Below are positions 1-10,530 of a DNA stretch of 64,000 nt, in pieces. Where the stretch lies: contig OX393569.1 of assembly GCA_947652115.1 (NCBI GenBank), positions 15,056,896 through 15,120,895 on the forward strand, in the 5' to 3' direction. The position numbers were made by a program, and so were the translations under genes. Source of the stretch: Blastomussa wellsi. Taxonomy: Eukaryota; Cnidaria; Anthozoa; Scleractinia; Plerogyridae. Under the pieces are notes generated by a model that did not search any database, was not told where the DNA came from, and saw only the letters and a program-made list of their open reading frames with translations. The number at the start of each line of letters is the position of its first letter. The first letter of the stretch is position 1.

Positions 1-3000
1 CGATTTTTAACAAAACTTGGCCACTATTTGCAGATTTCCAATAAGCTGTAAATACGTTTTTGTAGTCTGCGTAGGTGGCGGTTCATTTTAGTAGCAGGCG
101 CGATCGAAGCGGCGAAGTCGCGAGGGATCTGAGGGAGAGCGAAGTGAGACTCGCGGCTGCGCCACTCAGTTTACGGTCTCCGGTTTCGCAGCTTTCCCTG
201 CTTATATCGCGAGCGAGCGATACCAAAATAAAACGCCAGCTACGTAGGCTAACGTTTCTGGGGTCTCGATTTTTTTTAAGTAATGCTCGTGACAGTGTCC
301 TTAAGTTGGGTGGAAAGCGTGACGTTCATCAGCCGATCTCTGACGCAAACTCAACCATACATGACGACCGCGTGGCTAGCAACTCACGACGGCACACAAT
401 AGACAATAACGTACTTTACAAATGTTTGCAGATATTCACAGCTCTACAGATAGATCTCTAGCAACTCTAGCCTGTAAACCCTTAACGTAGCCGTTTTCTA
501 AAAAAGAAGCCTTCTGCGTTCGCAAGCTGGGACATCGACAACGAATAATAAATTGTGTGCGACATGTAGGTACGTAACCAGAACAAATAAAATTAACCAG
601 AAGCATTTTCGTTCGATTCAGTACCATGGGGTGTTCAGGGATTTCCGGTCTTCTGCTAAACTCAATTTCATTTTTTCTCCCCCCAAAAAAATAAAATAGA
701 AATAATTTTTGGCGATAATCGAAGGCAGGAAAGCTATTTCAGGCGATTTTTTTAACAATCTAAGCTTAATTTAACGACGAAATTACCATTATGATTAAAC
801 AACTTTGACGTCACGTCGTATCAATCAAGCGTGACAGTCACGTCGGGAGGAAAAGATGAAATCTGACTTCGGAACTGGCCAATGACATAGCATTTTTACT
901 GCATGAATTGTTTGGCTCTGCCTCTAAGAAGTCACTTTCAAAATTTTAAAGTGAGTGATCAACAAATAGTTCCAATATATAGCTGAAATTCTAAGTGATA
1001 TAAATTTCACTGACAATCATTTTGTCGTATTTTCGGTAACACGTTTTGCGTGGGGTAAGTATAGGAAGACAATTAAAAGATTCCTTTGAACTATTTTGAT
1101 CTCAGAACTCTTGAATCGTAAATTAATGTGCCAATTGTTGCGTAAGTCGTAACATAGTTTGAAGAGAAAAAGGAGTGGCATGCGGGCTTACATGATACAC
1201 TCCAAACTACATTAGAACTTGTACAAACCCACAGGGCTTTGTTACTAAAGAGGTCAGCGAGACCGCCAAATTGGTGTCCGGATTAATGTGTACGTGACAG
1301 CAGTGGTAGATATCAACGTTTCTAAGAAATAATGGGGGAGGGGGGGGGGGAAGTCAAATTGTATAAATATCAAACAAAAAGTAGTGATCTTTTACAATTT
1401 AACTAAAACTGACAGGATTAGAAGTTTGATATTCCACGAGTATGCTGCGATTAAAAAGGAAAGCTGCTTTTTATTATTGTTCCAGTGTTTGAAAACGAGC
1501 TAAGCGTAGTGCTAAAGAAGTTAAGTGCAAGACGGCTTTAAATACCTTTTAAATTTCTTTTTTTACATATTACACATTATTAAACGTACAAGGCGATATT
1601 GTAGCATCGTCACGCTTCACGTTTATAACGTCCACGCGCGGACAATGGTCATATGTTCAATAAAGAGTTATACGTGTCAAATACCGGATAAAACACTGAA
1701 TCCAGAAATTACTGAAAGAATTTGGAAAAACTGCAAACGTCATGGCATTGCGAACCATTCAAGTCGGTATTAACACTGTGTATTCTGTTTTATTTGTTTT
1801 CTGACAGCAAATTACGCTTATTATAGATAAACTCAATGTATTAAGGCATTCCATTAATAAAAGTATGTCGACAAGTCATGTTGAAATGGTGAAAGGTCAC
1901 TTATCGGATGATTTGAAACGGAAAATTCTTAACTGAAAAGGGAAGTCGGCCTAAAACTGCTGTTGTCATGGAGTTGGAAAGAATTCAAGCATTTACAAGA
2001 GGCAGCCACTATGATGTTAGAAATCGCGCGTTTCTTGTTCTTCTCTTTTTAATGAAAATTTTATAAAATGTAAAATGCCCGCTAACACCCAGTGACAGTA
2101 GCAAGAGAGAGGCACAAACTTTTAACAAAATGTTCATAAATCACGTTTCTCTTCCACATAATTATTTTGCATAATTATTTTGCCTTTATCACGCATCAAG
2201 CATAAATCCTTTGCTACCCATTCCAGGAATTAAAATAAAGGGTTAAAGCTGTACTTTTCATATGTTCAAAAGTCGTTGGACACGCCGCAGAACAAATGAC
2301 CTTCCCGGCCCGGGTGTAGCTTTACCAGTATGTCAAAACGTTAATAAACAGGCTTCAAACCGGGTGTCAATTTCGAAGGTCAATGGCCCTACTACGAGTC
2401 GATTACTGTAAAAATTAATTCTTTGGATTTATGCATAGCTGCTCGCTAATCTAAATCGCTGCATCACCACGTCTGCAAACCCCTTTAGTCAAGTTTAGTT
2501 TGATATCGATCGCCTCTTCAAAATTGGTTAAGGAAATCATGCAGATACTAGAGTGATTTTGCTAACCCGTGAAATAGTTACTACAGTATTTATAAATACT
2601 ATTAACAACTAATTTTATTGCTTTCTTTTGTTTAGTTTTGACTATTACGCACTAACAGTTAGATGTTATTTCAAGTAAATGAAATCACTCTAAAACAAGA
2701 AAAATTCACTAACCCAAGTTTTCAAATTTTGTACTCTGCAAAGAAAAAACAAGGAAATAGAATTGAAAACTAAATCCGGCATTCTCGGAAACAAGGGAAG
2801 AAAATTTTGTTGGTCGTTGGTCCAAGTTAATATAACATGTACGAAACTTAGCTCCCTTTCAAAAGAAATAAAGGTATTTTCATGTCTAAATGTTTCAAAA
2901 ACGCACATTATGGTAATTAAAGGTACAGTATTTTCCCCAACAATTTTTGTTTTATAACACCTGAGTCATGCCTCAGCATTTTTTACAATCAAATACTTGG

Positions 3001-3015
3001 CTAACAAGGAAACGG
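1..3015. other. Intergenic region, no gene recognised
   Basis: I see no conserved protein, splice structure or RNA gene here. Positions 75-460 form a GC-richer patch with a short open frame of no recognisable family and arginine/serine-heavy composition. The rest is AT-rich with frequent stops. A palindromic TGACGTCA lies at 806-813, but the same octamer occurs at several other places in the window, so it is weak evidence of function. A G-run lies near 1335-1350. Confidence 0.5.
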
Positions 3016-3120
3016 TGACGTCAGGCCTGCACGTTTTCTGTTGCCAGGCTCACGTATCATTTCTTAGTCATCAAGTGTATAAATTGAGGGAACGAAATCA
3101 TTTAGTTCAATTCAGCCAAG
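3016..3120 (+). promoter_or_regulatory. TATA promoter of the D-amino-acid oxidase gene, with CRE-like site
   Basis: A TATAAA box sits at 3078-3083, and a pyrimidine/A initiator-like sequence lies about 30 bp downstream, near 3108-3113. A palindromic TGACGTCA, the CREB/ATF consensus, lies at 3016-3023, about 60 bp upstream of the TATA box. The first ATG follows at 3175. This spacing is what a focused TATA promoter should show. Regulation by CREB/ATF is an inference from the motif only. Confidence 0.55.
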
Positions 3121-3174
3121 CCAGCAGAGAGAACAAGTCAACCAGCATCTCGACAGAGAAAGACGAAGACAACA

Positions 3175-5388
3175 ATGCCAATCCAGATCCATGAAACGGG
3201 ACTCCCAAGTTACTCTCGCTCCACAAAGGTATAAGAAAAGATCAGCATTTCTGTTGATTCGCAACTAAAGTGTTTCGAATCATTCAACGGATTTTAGAGT
3301 TAGTGGGAATTTTTTTGTAGATGAGAATCAGTTTATCTGATCGCGGAAGAAACCGAATTGAATTTTCCCTTTGCAAAGAAATGTCCAAATTCTTTAAATA
3401 TTCCTAAGAGTTAGACTCATTTTATAGTAACCTCAACTTGTATCTGTAGATTTCCACTAGAAACGCTTTCACCAGAGTGTTCACACAGTACTGAAGATTT
3501 GAGCCTGGCTTAGATATAAAAGAAAGTTATATACAAATATATTAACCGTCTCTTCGATTTTGAAGAAAGATTTTTTCAGTCGTTTTGCACTGGCTGAAAT
3601 CAGTGAATTCAACTCCAAAGAAAGTCGTTCTCTTTTCACATGAAACTGATCTTTTCACAGGCAATGTCGATGCGGAAAAGAACACAAGAAATTGTCATTA
3701 GATTTTATTGGTGAAAGTTTCCCCTGAACCATTTCAGTTGAAAACTAATTAATGTTGAGTAGTTATTCTTTTTGCACATAGCGCTAAATTCCACTGTTCC
3801 TTTCTTATCCAGAAAGCACCCCGCGTTCCTCGCGTGTTGGTGATCGGTGGCGGAGTCGTGGGTATGACGTCTGCATTACAACTTCTGCACAAAGGATACA
3901 AAGTCACTGTTGTGGCAAAAGAGTACGCTTCTCCTGTCTCCTCTGGTAAACGCATCACCTCCGAGATCGCCGGCGCTCTGTGGGAGTGGCCTCCTGCGGT
4001 GTGTGGACGACACACAGACGAGAAGTCACTGGAGAGGTCCAAGGTTTGGTGCATGGACAGCTATGGCAAGTTCATGGAGTTGGCCATGAATCCAAAGGAG
4101 ACTGGAGCCTACTTGAGACAATCTGTCTTCTACTTCAAGAACAAGGTAAATGTCGATTGACCTCACACTATCTCCCTTCCAATCAAGTCTTACCTCTTTT
4201 GTTCATTTGTGAGCGATGTCTACAGACTTGTGTCATTATAATCTTTTCTGTTCAAGCTAAACAACTAAAATATTAACCATATCACTTCTTCTCGTAGGTC
4301 AATGATCTTCCCACACAGTTGGAAAAGATGAACGAGCTGTGTCACTTGCCAGGATTCCGCCATGACGCCGAACTTATCGAAGAAACTGGTAAGTTACACA
4401 AGTTCTTCGATTTCTAATGCAAAGCGTTTCAAAATTTCCTTCTCTTTGTGGTTAAATGCGAATTCCGTAAATGGTCTCGGGTGTCCACTAATGTAATAAA
4501 CTGCAGTTCAAACGAATTTAATGCCGTTTTTTCGCCTTCAGATGTGAACACAGACACGGGTGTAGTGGACGCGTACCAGCACATGTCTCCCATGGTTGAC
4601 ACAGTCACATACATGCAGTGGCTTTACAAACAGTGTCGGGAGAAGGGCTGTCGCTTTGTACACGATGAAATTCACGGACTGTTGAGAGATCAGGCAGAAG
4701 ACTTGAAAAGAAAATACAAAGCTCAGGTGATCTTCAATTGCTCTGGACTCAGCGCTAAAGAACTGGCAGGAGACGAAGATGTCTATCCTCTGAGGGGTAA
4801 CTGTTGTTTGTATTCACCATTGCAGAATTTCTTGCTTCTATGATGGTGCAGTGTTTATACGAAAAGGAAAGATTTTAAAATGTTTATTGATCATAGTTTT
4901 GTTTTGTTGAAGGCGTGATTCTTAAGGTGAAGAATGACGGAAGTTTGATGCCCAAACTCAACCATTCCATGTGCATCTCAATGATCGAAGACATTGACGA
5001 GTCCAAAAAGGAAGGACAAAGCTTCGTGTTCATCTTACCAAGAGGTGATGACAAACTATGGCTGGGCGGCATGGTACAACCCAACCAATGGGACAGAAAT
5101 CTCACGCTTGATTATCCACCAATCAGAAGAATGTTTGAGAAAGTTAAGGAGTTCTACCCTCCTCTCCGTAACTATGGAGACGAGGACGTAGAGGAAGTGT
5201 TGGTGGGTCTGCGGCCCGCTCGTAAAGGCAACGTTCGACTTGAATGGGATCCTGTGTGTCCTTATCTTCTGCACAACTATGGACACGGAGGCTCGGGTGT
5301 CACATTCTCTTGGGGCTGTGCTATTGAAGCTAGCGCTATGGTGGATCGTGTTATGAAAAGACCACAAGTATATCTTTCTAAGCTGTGA
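3175..5388 (+). CDS. D-amino-acid / D-aspartate oxidase family flavoenzyme, peroxisomal (5 exons)
   Basis: Exons: 3175-3228, 3813-4145, 4298-4388, 4542-4796, 4913-5388, giving 402 aa with GT/AG introns. The family oxidatively deaminates D-amino acids using FAD and releases H2O2. The dinucleotide-binding motif GGGVVG is at residues 30-35. The family signature around HNYGHGGSG is at about 365-373, and GLRPAR precedes it. The C-terminus is SKL, the classic PTS1 peroxisome signal, which fits H2O2 production. Vertebrate DAO/DDO are about 340 aa. This protein is longer because of about 25 residues before the FAD motif and an insert in the middle containing a WEWPPAVCG stretch, so it is probably a divergent subfamily. 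The sequence does not say whether the substrate is acidic or neutral. The start is the first ATG after the TATA box. Exon 1 is short and the least certain part. Confidence 0.88.
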
Positions 5389-5798
5389 ACATTTTCTAGC
5401 TATTGATCAGTTTAAAATCTTCTTTAGCTAAAAGTCTTCTAGGTGCACGAATTTTGTTTAGTCTCTCTATTGCGGCACTTCCAGTGAAGTTTTTTTTATC
5501 GATATACAGAAGATAAGGTCCCCGGGTGGAAGAATACTTTCGAACAGTATAGTGAACTAATTTATAAACGCTATAGTTCATAGTACAGATTTTTTCCCTT
5601 TATTTATTACGTACTTAAGATTTAATGCAATGGTCTCATTGTTGACGAGGAATTTTCGATTTTGTAAAAGGCTTATATGATTGATTTGGTGAATGCAGAT
5701 TTGTGTGTTCTTCTGATGAAATGATTTGTAGACATTATTTCGGAGTTTTTATTTTCTTAATACATTAATAATTAAACGATTATTGTATATATATTGTA

Positions 5799-5804
5799 AA
5801 TAAA
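5799..5804 (+). other. Likely polyadenylation signal of the oxidase gene
   Basis: An AATAAA hexamer lies about 410 bp after the stop codon in very AT-rich sequence. It is the first canonical signal I found downstream of the oxidase. A transcript end near 5820 is an inference. Confidence 0.4.
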
Positions 5805-6333
5805 ATTGATAAACGATTATTTCATAAATAATATGTGGTAATTAATTGTAAGCACAGACACTTTTTCTACGAGATAATCTGTTCCTCAAAGATCAGTCTT
5901 CCAAGAACTTCGCTGTTCTCGGGACAGATGACGATCGCAGACAAATCTGATTGCGTGTTTTGACACCAAACGGAGGTTACTGTTTCCATAAACCAAAATG
6001 ATCGCTAAAACTCAAAGAAGTTTATAACAGAAATTATTCTCCAGAACTCAAAATCTTGATATATATACAACTAAATTTTCTTAACGATCACTGTGCGAAC
6101 TGCCCAAGGACAATGAATTAGATGATTTTGTGTTGTCAGGGGTCAGAAAAAGCCAAAATCAGTCGATCAAAGAGGTTTTAGGGTTGTTTGCCAACTGTGC
6201 TTTCTTACAATTTTTAAACATAGCCGTGGTAAGACACTCATTCTTGACATTTTCGTCTTTATATTTAAAGGTTATAAATGATATGACTTGAAAACTGTGT
6301 CTCAAATAAAAATATGATTTTGACGTTATCATT

Positions 6334-6456
6334 TTGACGTAAAGTACATGAAATAATTCATATGAGAACTGCGGATGTAGATGAAAGTGAGAAATGACCC
6401 ATCGCAGTGAATTTCCAATTTAAGCATTAAGGAATAAAGAAGCCTGAAAAAACCCA

Positions 6457-6490
<34 letters not shown>

Positions 6491-6575
6491 GATACCGGTG
6501 CGATGCTCTACCAACTGAGCTATGAAGCCACATATTGGGAGCGAGGTCAATTTATTGAGTTCATATTTTCCCATG
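6334..6575 (-). repeat. SINE family A, copy 1 (tRNA-headed)
   Basis: The element reads on the minus strand: a tRNA-like head (6458-6529), a linker, and a tail containing ATGAAAGTGAGAAATGA and AATTCATATGA-like blocks. Two further copies share the same head-linker-tail order or tail: 49985-50230 (minus) and 53795-53925 (plus, head missing). The flank just beyond the head (6578-6605) again contains a TAAAGCATATGAAAT tail-like block, so a second truncated copy may abut it. I recall close relatives as very common in coral genomes, but have not searched. Confidence 0.8.
6458..6529 (-). tRNA. tRNA-like pol III head of SINE A (Thr-GGT-like, probably not a working tRNA)
   Basis: The 72 nt fold as 7-bp acceptor (GGCTTCA/TGAAGCC), 4-bp D stem with AGTTGGTA loop, anticodon stem, 5-nt variable region and 5-bp T stem with TTCGAAT loop. 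Internal A and B boxes are well preserved. Odd points are a C instead of T just before the GGT anticodon and one A-C mismatch closing the anticodon stem. It sits within a dispersed repeat that recurs at 50105-50179. All of this argues for a SINE promoter head rather than a translating tRNA. Confidence 0.35.
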
Positions 6576-6853
6576 AGCTATGAAATGACATAAAGCATAT
6601 GAAATAATTTTATGTATTTATGTTCTTCGCGCAGAGCGTTACAAAAAGGCCTTCTAAACAGTATCTTGTGTTATTGTTAATTGAAAAACACTAGCTAAGT
6701 GTTGTGTACAGCTAAAACAACTCTAAACAAAGGCGTGCTTACTGATTACAAACGAACCTTACTTACTCTTAATCAATTGTAGAAAACTGCAAAGAACTTC
6801 GACTGTGAATCATAAGTTTTCCCCTGACCCAAAAAGGTGTGTGTAAAAGGCAA

Positions 6854-6952
6854 ATATTGGTGTAACCTGCGATCAGGCGTTCTTATTTTTAGTGGCCAGT
6901 ACCTCTCAACGCAGAAATGCATAGAACGCCTGATCGCAGGTTAATATTGGTG
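6854..6952. mobile_element. Small MITE with 21-bp perfect inverted repeats and 9-bp target duplication
   Basis: The element spans 6863-6943 (81 bp). Its ends are perfect 21-bp inverted repeats, beginning TAACCTGCGATCAGG, at 6863-6883 and 6923-6943. The 9-bp direct repeat ATATTGGTG flanks it exactly at 6854-6862 and 6944-6952. A 9-bp duplication is typical of Mutator-like elements, so a MULE-derived MITE is the best fit. It has no coding capacity. Confidence 0.85.
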
Positions 6953-7497
6953 AGAAACGTTTTTCCCCTTAACGATTACATTAATTCGTTTAGAGCATCT
7001 CAGTTCTAATTCCAATGTTATATTTTCCTGATGTAGAAAAATTTCGCTTCTGCGGGACTTCTTCAGTAAAGAAGTAGAGTAGAGACCGCCAAATTCTACT
7101 CATAACACCACGCTCAATGTATGTACTGCATTTTTGCACAACTGATATCTTTTGGCGCACTATTTTGATGCCGTTTTCTTAACACTCTAAGAACTCAGTT
7201 AAGTTCACAAATGATCCCTGATCGAAGTCTAGATTCTCTTCACAGGTGCAGGTCACAGTACTCGATATACTTCGCCCACAATGAATTCTCCTTTGGTGAG
7301 CGTAAAATGCTATCAGAACTTTTCAGTTTAAACAAGTCGCAAGCGTGGCGTTAGGCCAGCTTGATGATAGACCTTAGACTTGCGTGACTTTAGATTGCCT
7401 TGATGGAGAATAAATTCTCCTTTCTCGACTAGTGGTGGGCATAGGAGGCAGATTAGGAGAATGTATCTTTTGAACTGGTCGAGTGCCAGGAACACGG

Positions 7498-8877
7498 TTA
7501 ATACCGGACGTCGCACATTGGTAACTTCCTCTTGAGTTCTAACACATCAAGCGTTGTAATACACTTACAATTGAGAATTTCTAATTCTCTGAGGTTCCTG
7601 AGATTCTTTGAGATAAGAACCAACGTATCACTTGTCACGTGAGCACAATTTTGAATGTTCAGTATCTGCAGCCAGCGGCAACGCGTTATAATTGCACCCA
7701 GGCCTTTCGATGTACATTCGCGACAGTCGCCCAGGTAAAGATCAGTTATGAATGGTAGATCTTCGCCAATAGCAGTCAAATAACTGTCTTTCATTCTTCC
7801 TGAATATAATTTAAATCGCTTCAATTGTTTACAAGTTTCTGCGATGGTGGGGATAAACCTACCATGTATGTTGAAGGGATTAAAACAATGCTCTCCGACG
7901 ATGAGCGTCTCCAAGTTCGGGCTCTTCTCGGCAATCTTCGCAATTCCAATGTCGGAGATCGATGTGTCGATCATCTTAAGGTAGGAAAGGTTGGGAAAAG
8001 GTTTAAGATCTTCGGGTATAAGTGCTAAGACGTCGGTGATGCTATAAAGGCGCTCCAGATGCACCGTTGACAAGTTTACATGGCAAATTTGAAACACCGC
8101 ACGAATGCCACGATCTGAAATCTGATGGCATTCCCGAACAGTAAAGGATGCGAGGTTGGGGCAGCAGAAAGGAATCGCAAAGAGCGCGTCATCTGTTATG
8201 AAACAACACCACGTCAGATCAATGGAGGTTAGCCCTGGAAAACATGTACATAGCCTCCACAGTGAGAGATCATCCACGACCGGCTCGCTTTCGTCGAAGG
8301 GAATAACATCGTGGATTGAAATCACCTCTAAATCTTTCACGTTACTACACAAAGACACTAACATACGATGGCAATTCCCCCTGCTTCCCAATTTAATTTT
8401 CTGTAGCTCGCGGCACTGTCTTAGAAGTTGCTCAAATCCCTCTTCTGACACGCCGCTAAGGAAAACGTTTAGACTTTTTAAACGCTTGCAGTTCGCGGCT
8501 ATCTTGTTCATTCCTGTGTCGGACACTTGAAAGCAGCCTTCGATGTTGAGGCTACGGAGATCGCTGCAGCTTTGTGCGATTTTTTGAATGACTAAATCTG
8601 TTAGCCATTTGCAGTCACTCACGTCTATGTGTTGAATTGTTTTGCCCCAGGCAGTGATCCAACCCTCCAGAAGAGCGTTGTTCATTTTGCTGGACAGAAA
8701 GCTGTCCTCACTAAGATCAATACTCTTCCACACACTATAATCCTGAAGAAGTTGATGCCACTTCCAACACACACGACGCATCAAGAGGCGTTCTTTGATT
8801 GTGAATTTACAAAATATTTGCAATATTATCGAATCTGGCAGATCGTGCAGAAGAAAAGATGCATTACCCATGTCCAT
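7498..8877 (-). CDS. F-box and leucine-rich-repeat protein, intronless
   Basis: This single open frame of 459 aa starts at the ATG at 8877. That ATG has G at -3 and +4, and upstream in-frame codons run only to a GTG. An F-box lies at about residues 10-50 (LHDLPDSIILQIFCKF, then WHQLL and VWKSIDL). About a dozen cysteine-containing LRRs of roughly 26 residues follow to the C-terminus, with repeated forms like CPNLASFTVREC and LQILNIQNCAHVT. Proteins of this plan are SCF ubiquitin-ligase substrate receptors: the F-box binds SKP1 and the LRR arc binds the substrate. I cannot assign a particular FBXL orthologue. Animal FBXL genes usually have introns, so this may be an old retrocopy that stayed intact. 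It is divergently arranged with the ASPHD-like gene. Confidence 0.88.
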   Translation of the reverse strand: MDMGNASFLLHDLPDSIILQIFCKFTIKERLLMRRVCWKWHQLLQDYSVWKSIDLSEDSFLSSKMNNALLEGWITAWGKTIQHIDVSDCKWLTDLVIQKIAQSCSDLRSLNIEGCFQVSDTGMNKIAANCKRLKSLNVFLSGVSEEGFEQLLRQCRELQKIKLGSRGNCHRMLVSLCSNVKDLEVISIHDVIPFDESEPVVDDLSLWRLCTCFPGLTSIDLTWCCFITDDALFAIPFCCPNLASFTVRECHQISDRGIRAVFQICHVNLSTVHLERLYSITDVLALIPEDLKPFPNLSYLKMIDTSISDIGIAKIAEKSPNLETLIVGEHCFNPFNIHGRFIPTIAETCKQLKRFKLYSGRMKDSYLTAIGEDLPFITDLYLGDCRECTSKGLGAIITRCRWLQILNIQNCAHVTSDTLVLISKNLRNLRELEILNCKCITTLDVLELKRKLPMCDVRY

Positions 8878-9178
8878 GGCTGAAAAGTGACTCAAGACTA
8901 AATTGGAGGTAATTGAAAAGTGCACTAGTTTATGACGTCACAAATGATCTAAAGTGCGCGCGCCTATCTCGATCCTGGCGTTGTCTTCGGCAGGATTCGA
9001 ACTCGCCATCTTCATGGCTCAGTTACATGCAAGACTTTTTTGACAATTATATGACATTCTTCTCATTTTGACTTTCAAGCACGCGAGGGCGTGCCCAGTT
9101 TGATAAATCATGCAAATTGCGCATTGGTTGACTACATTCTGGGAAACTGGCACTACATTACGCCAAAACAAAACAAAG
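8878..9178. promoter_or_regulatory. Shared 5' region between divergent F-box/LRR and ASPHD-like genes
   Basis: About 300 bp separate the two start codons, so both promoters must lie here or overlap the genes. A palindromic TGACGTCA is at 8933-8940. A YY1-type AAGATGGCGG overlaps the ASPHD-like start codon at 9177-9186. No TATA box is clear. A short stretch near 8990-9005, read on the minus strand, resembles a tRNA B box and may be a SINE scrap. Bidirectional activity is an inference. Confidence 0.5.
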
Positions 9179-10132
9179 ATGGCGGATGTTGAAGACTTTC
9201 TTTCACAAAGTTATTCGTTTATGTATGTTTTCCTCCTTAAAGGTCTCGTAGCTGTGGCTGTATTGTTGATTGCAACCAAAATTTTCAGTCATCAGAACGA
9301 TAAACGGAAATCGCGTTCAGACGATACGAATTTTTGTTCGTCTTCTGAATGTCTTCGATGTTCTCACAACCACAACTCAACTTGTACACCTGAAATATTG
9401 TCGAAAAAGTTGGAAGAGTTTGCGTGTAAAAGAGAGGACAGAACTGGACTTGAACGTCTGCATAACGGTATTGAATACTACAGCACAAAACAGGGCAAGA
9501 ATAATCCATTATCTTCCCAAAAACCTACAGTGTTTTTTCTCGATGGTCTTATTTCCCAGCCATGGCATGATTATCATTCTAAACAACTAAAATCTTTAAT
9601 TTCTTCAGAGAATTTTGAACTGATAAAATCAGAATTTGAGCAGATTCGATTGAGTGAAAGTAAAGGATGGTTCAAAAATAAAACTGCCGAAGGAGAATGG
9701 TTAGTTTATCATCTGTTCAACCAAGGTGAAAAAGTTGAAAGCAACTGCAGCGCATGTCCAAAGACTGTGGAACTCATAGAATCTGTGGAGCCTTTGTTGA
9801 GGAGTTGTTCATTTGGCAACGCGTTGTTTTCGGTTCTTCAAGCTGGAACTCACATAACTGCTCACTACGGTCCAACGAACTGCAGGATGAGATGTCACTT
9901 GCCTTTACTCGTGCCTGATGGATGTAGTTTGGACGTGAACGGCGAAGAAAGGGAATGGAAGGAAGGCGAGCTTTTGTTGTTCGACGATTCTTTTCTCCAC
10001 CAAGCGTGGCACAAGGGGAAGGACGGCGAAAGAGTTGTCCTGATGTTGGATCTCTGGCATCCAGAGCTCACCCAGATGGAAAGGAAAGCACTTGCATTTA
10101 TGTTCCCACCACATTACCTGCCCAAGAAATAG
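9179..10132 (+). CDS. Membrane-anchored aspartyl/asparaginyl beta-hydroxylase-domain protein (ASPHD-like), intronless
   Basis: A single exon of 317 aa. I chose the ATG at 9179 over the in-frame ATG at 9110 because it has a strong context (A at -3, G at +4) and starts just before a membrane segment at about residues 12-36. The C-terminal half is the Asp_Arg_Hydrox fold. HYGPTNCRMRCHL begins at His229, and FDDSFLHQAW supplies His274. These are the two expected iron ligands, 45 residues apart as in AspH, without an acidic third ligand. Arg236 or Arg238 would bind 2-oxoglutarate, and the domain ends at DLWHPELT. The plan (short cytosolic tail, one TM segment, luminal dioxygenase domain) matches ASPHD1/2. 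It lacks the TPR region of true AspH. Its substrate is unknown. An AATAAA at 10869-10874 may end the transcript. Confidence 0.87.
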   Translation: MADVEDFLSQSYSFMYVFLLKGLVAVAVLLIATKIFSHQNDKRKSRSDDTNFCSSSECLRCSHNHNSTCTPEILSKKLEEFACKREDRTGLERLHNGIEYYSTKQGKNNPLSSQKPTVFFLDGLISQPWHDYHSKQLKSLISSENFELIKSEFEQIRLSESKGWFKNKTAEGEWLVYHLFNQGEKVESNCSACPKTVELIESVEPLLRSCSFGNALFSVLQAGTHITAHYGPTNCRMRCHLPLLVPDGCSLDVNGEEREWKEGELLLFDDSFLHQAWHKGKDGERVVLMLDLWHPELTQMERKALAFMFPPHYLPKK

Positions 10133-10404
10133 CCAAGAATGAGGTCTTGGTCCCTTGGAAGTGAGAGTGGGTTGTGGTCAGCTTGACATTGCAATTAAGG
10201 GAAAACAAGGGAACTCTTTAACTACAGATCTAGAGCAGTTGCTAAAGGATTGCTGAAGAGAGCATTTGCAGTTTGGAAGCAAGAGAATTTGGAGCATATT
10301 GTTGTGCTAAATGATGAATATTATTTGGAAGATCGCATGCTATGAAAATATCAACATTGCTGGGGGTTCTGAACGTCCCACATTCTGTACCTTAAACCAT
10401 TAGT

Positions 10405-10530
10405 CCGTCACGCCTCATATAAATGGGTACCAGTGAAATAATACTGGGGGTAACCCTGCGATGGACTAGCATCCCATCCAGGGGGGAGTAGAAATATTCC
10501 TCTCTGCTTAATGCTACAGAAATGGATCAG
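10405..10530 (+). repeat. SINE family B, 5'-truncated copy
   Basis: It carries the family core ATAAATGGGTACCAGTG, then GGTAACCCTGCGATGGACTA and GCATCCCATCCAGGG. The same blocks recur at 18345-18640, 33370-33655 and 48559-49040. The tRNA-like head is missing. Confidence 0.75.

Noticed and set aside
75..461. 128-residue frame at the left edge
   Set aside because: No domain, poor start context and composition driven by a GC-rich patch. Could be exon sequence of a gene beyond the window but nothing supports it.
806..813. TGACGTCA as evidence of a regulated promoter
   Set aside because: The octamer also occurs at 3016, 8933, 28275, 35702 and 37753, several of them inside introns or repeats, so alone it means little.
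6329..6574. 81-residue minus-strand frame containing AQLVEHRTGIAEVTGS
   Set aside because: This peptide is the well-known translation of tRNA-like sequence. The frame is the SINE A head.
8985..9010. tRNA B-box-like GTTCGAATCC on the minus strand near the ASPHD-like start
   Set aside because: No A box or cloverleaf at a proper distance, so not called as an RNA gene.
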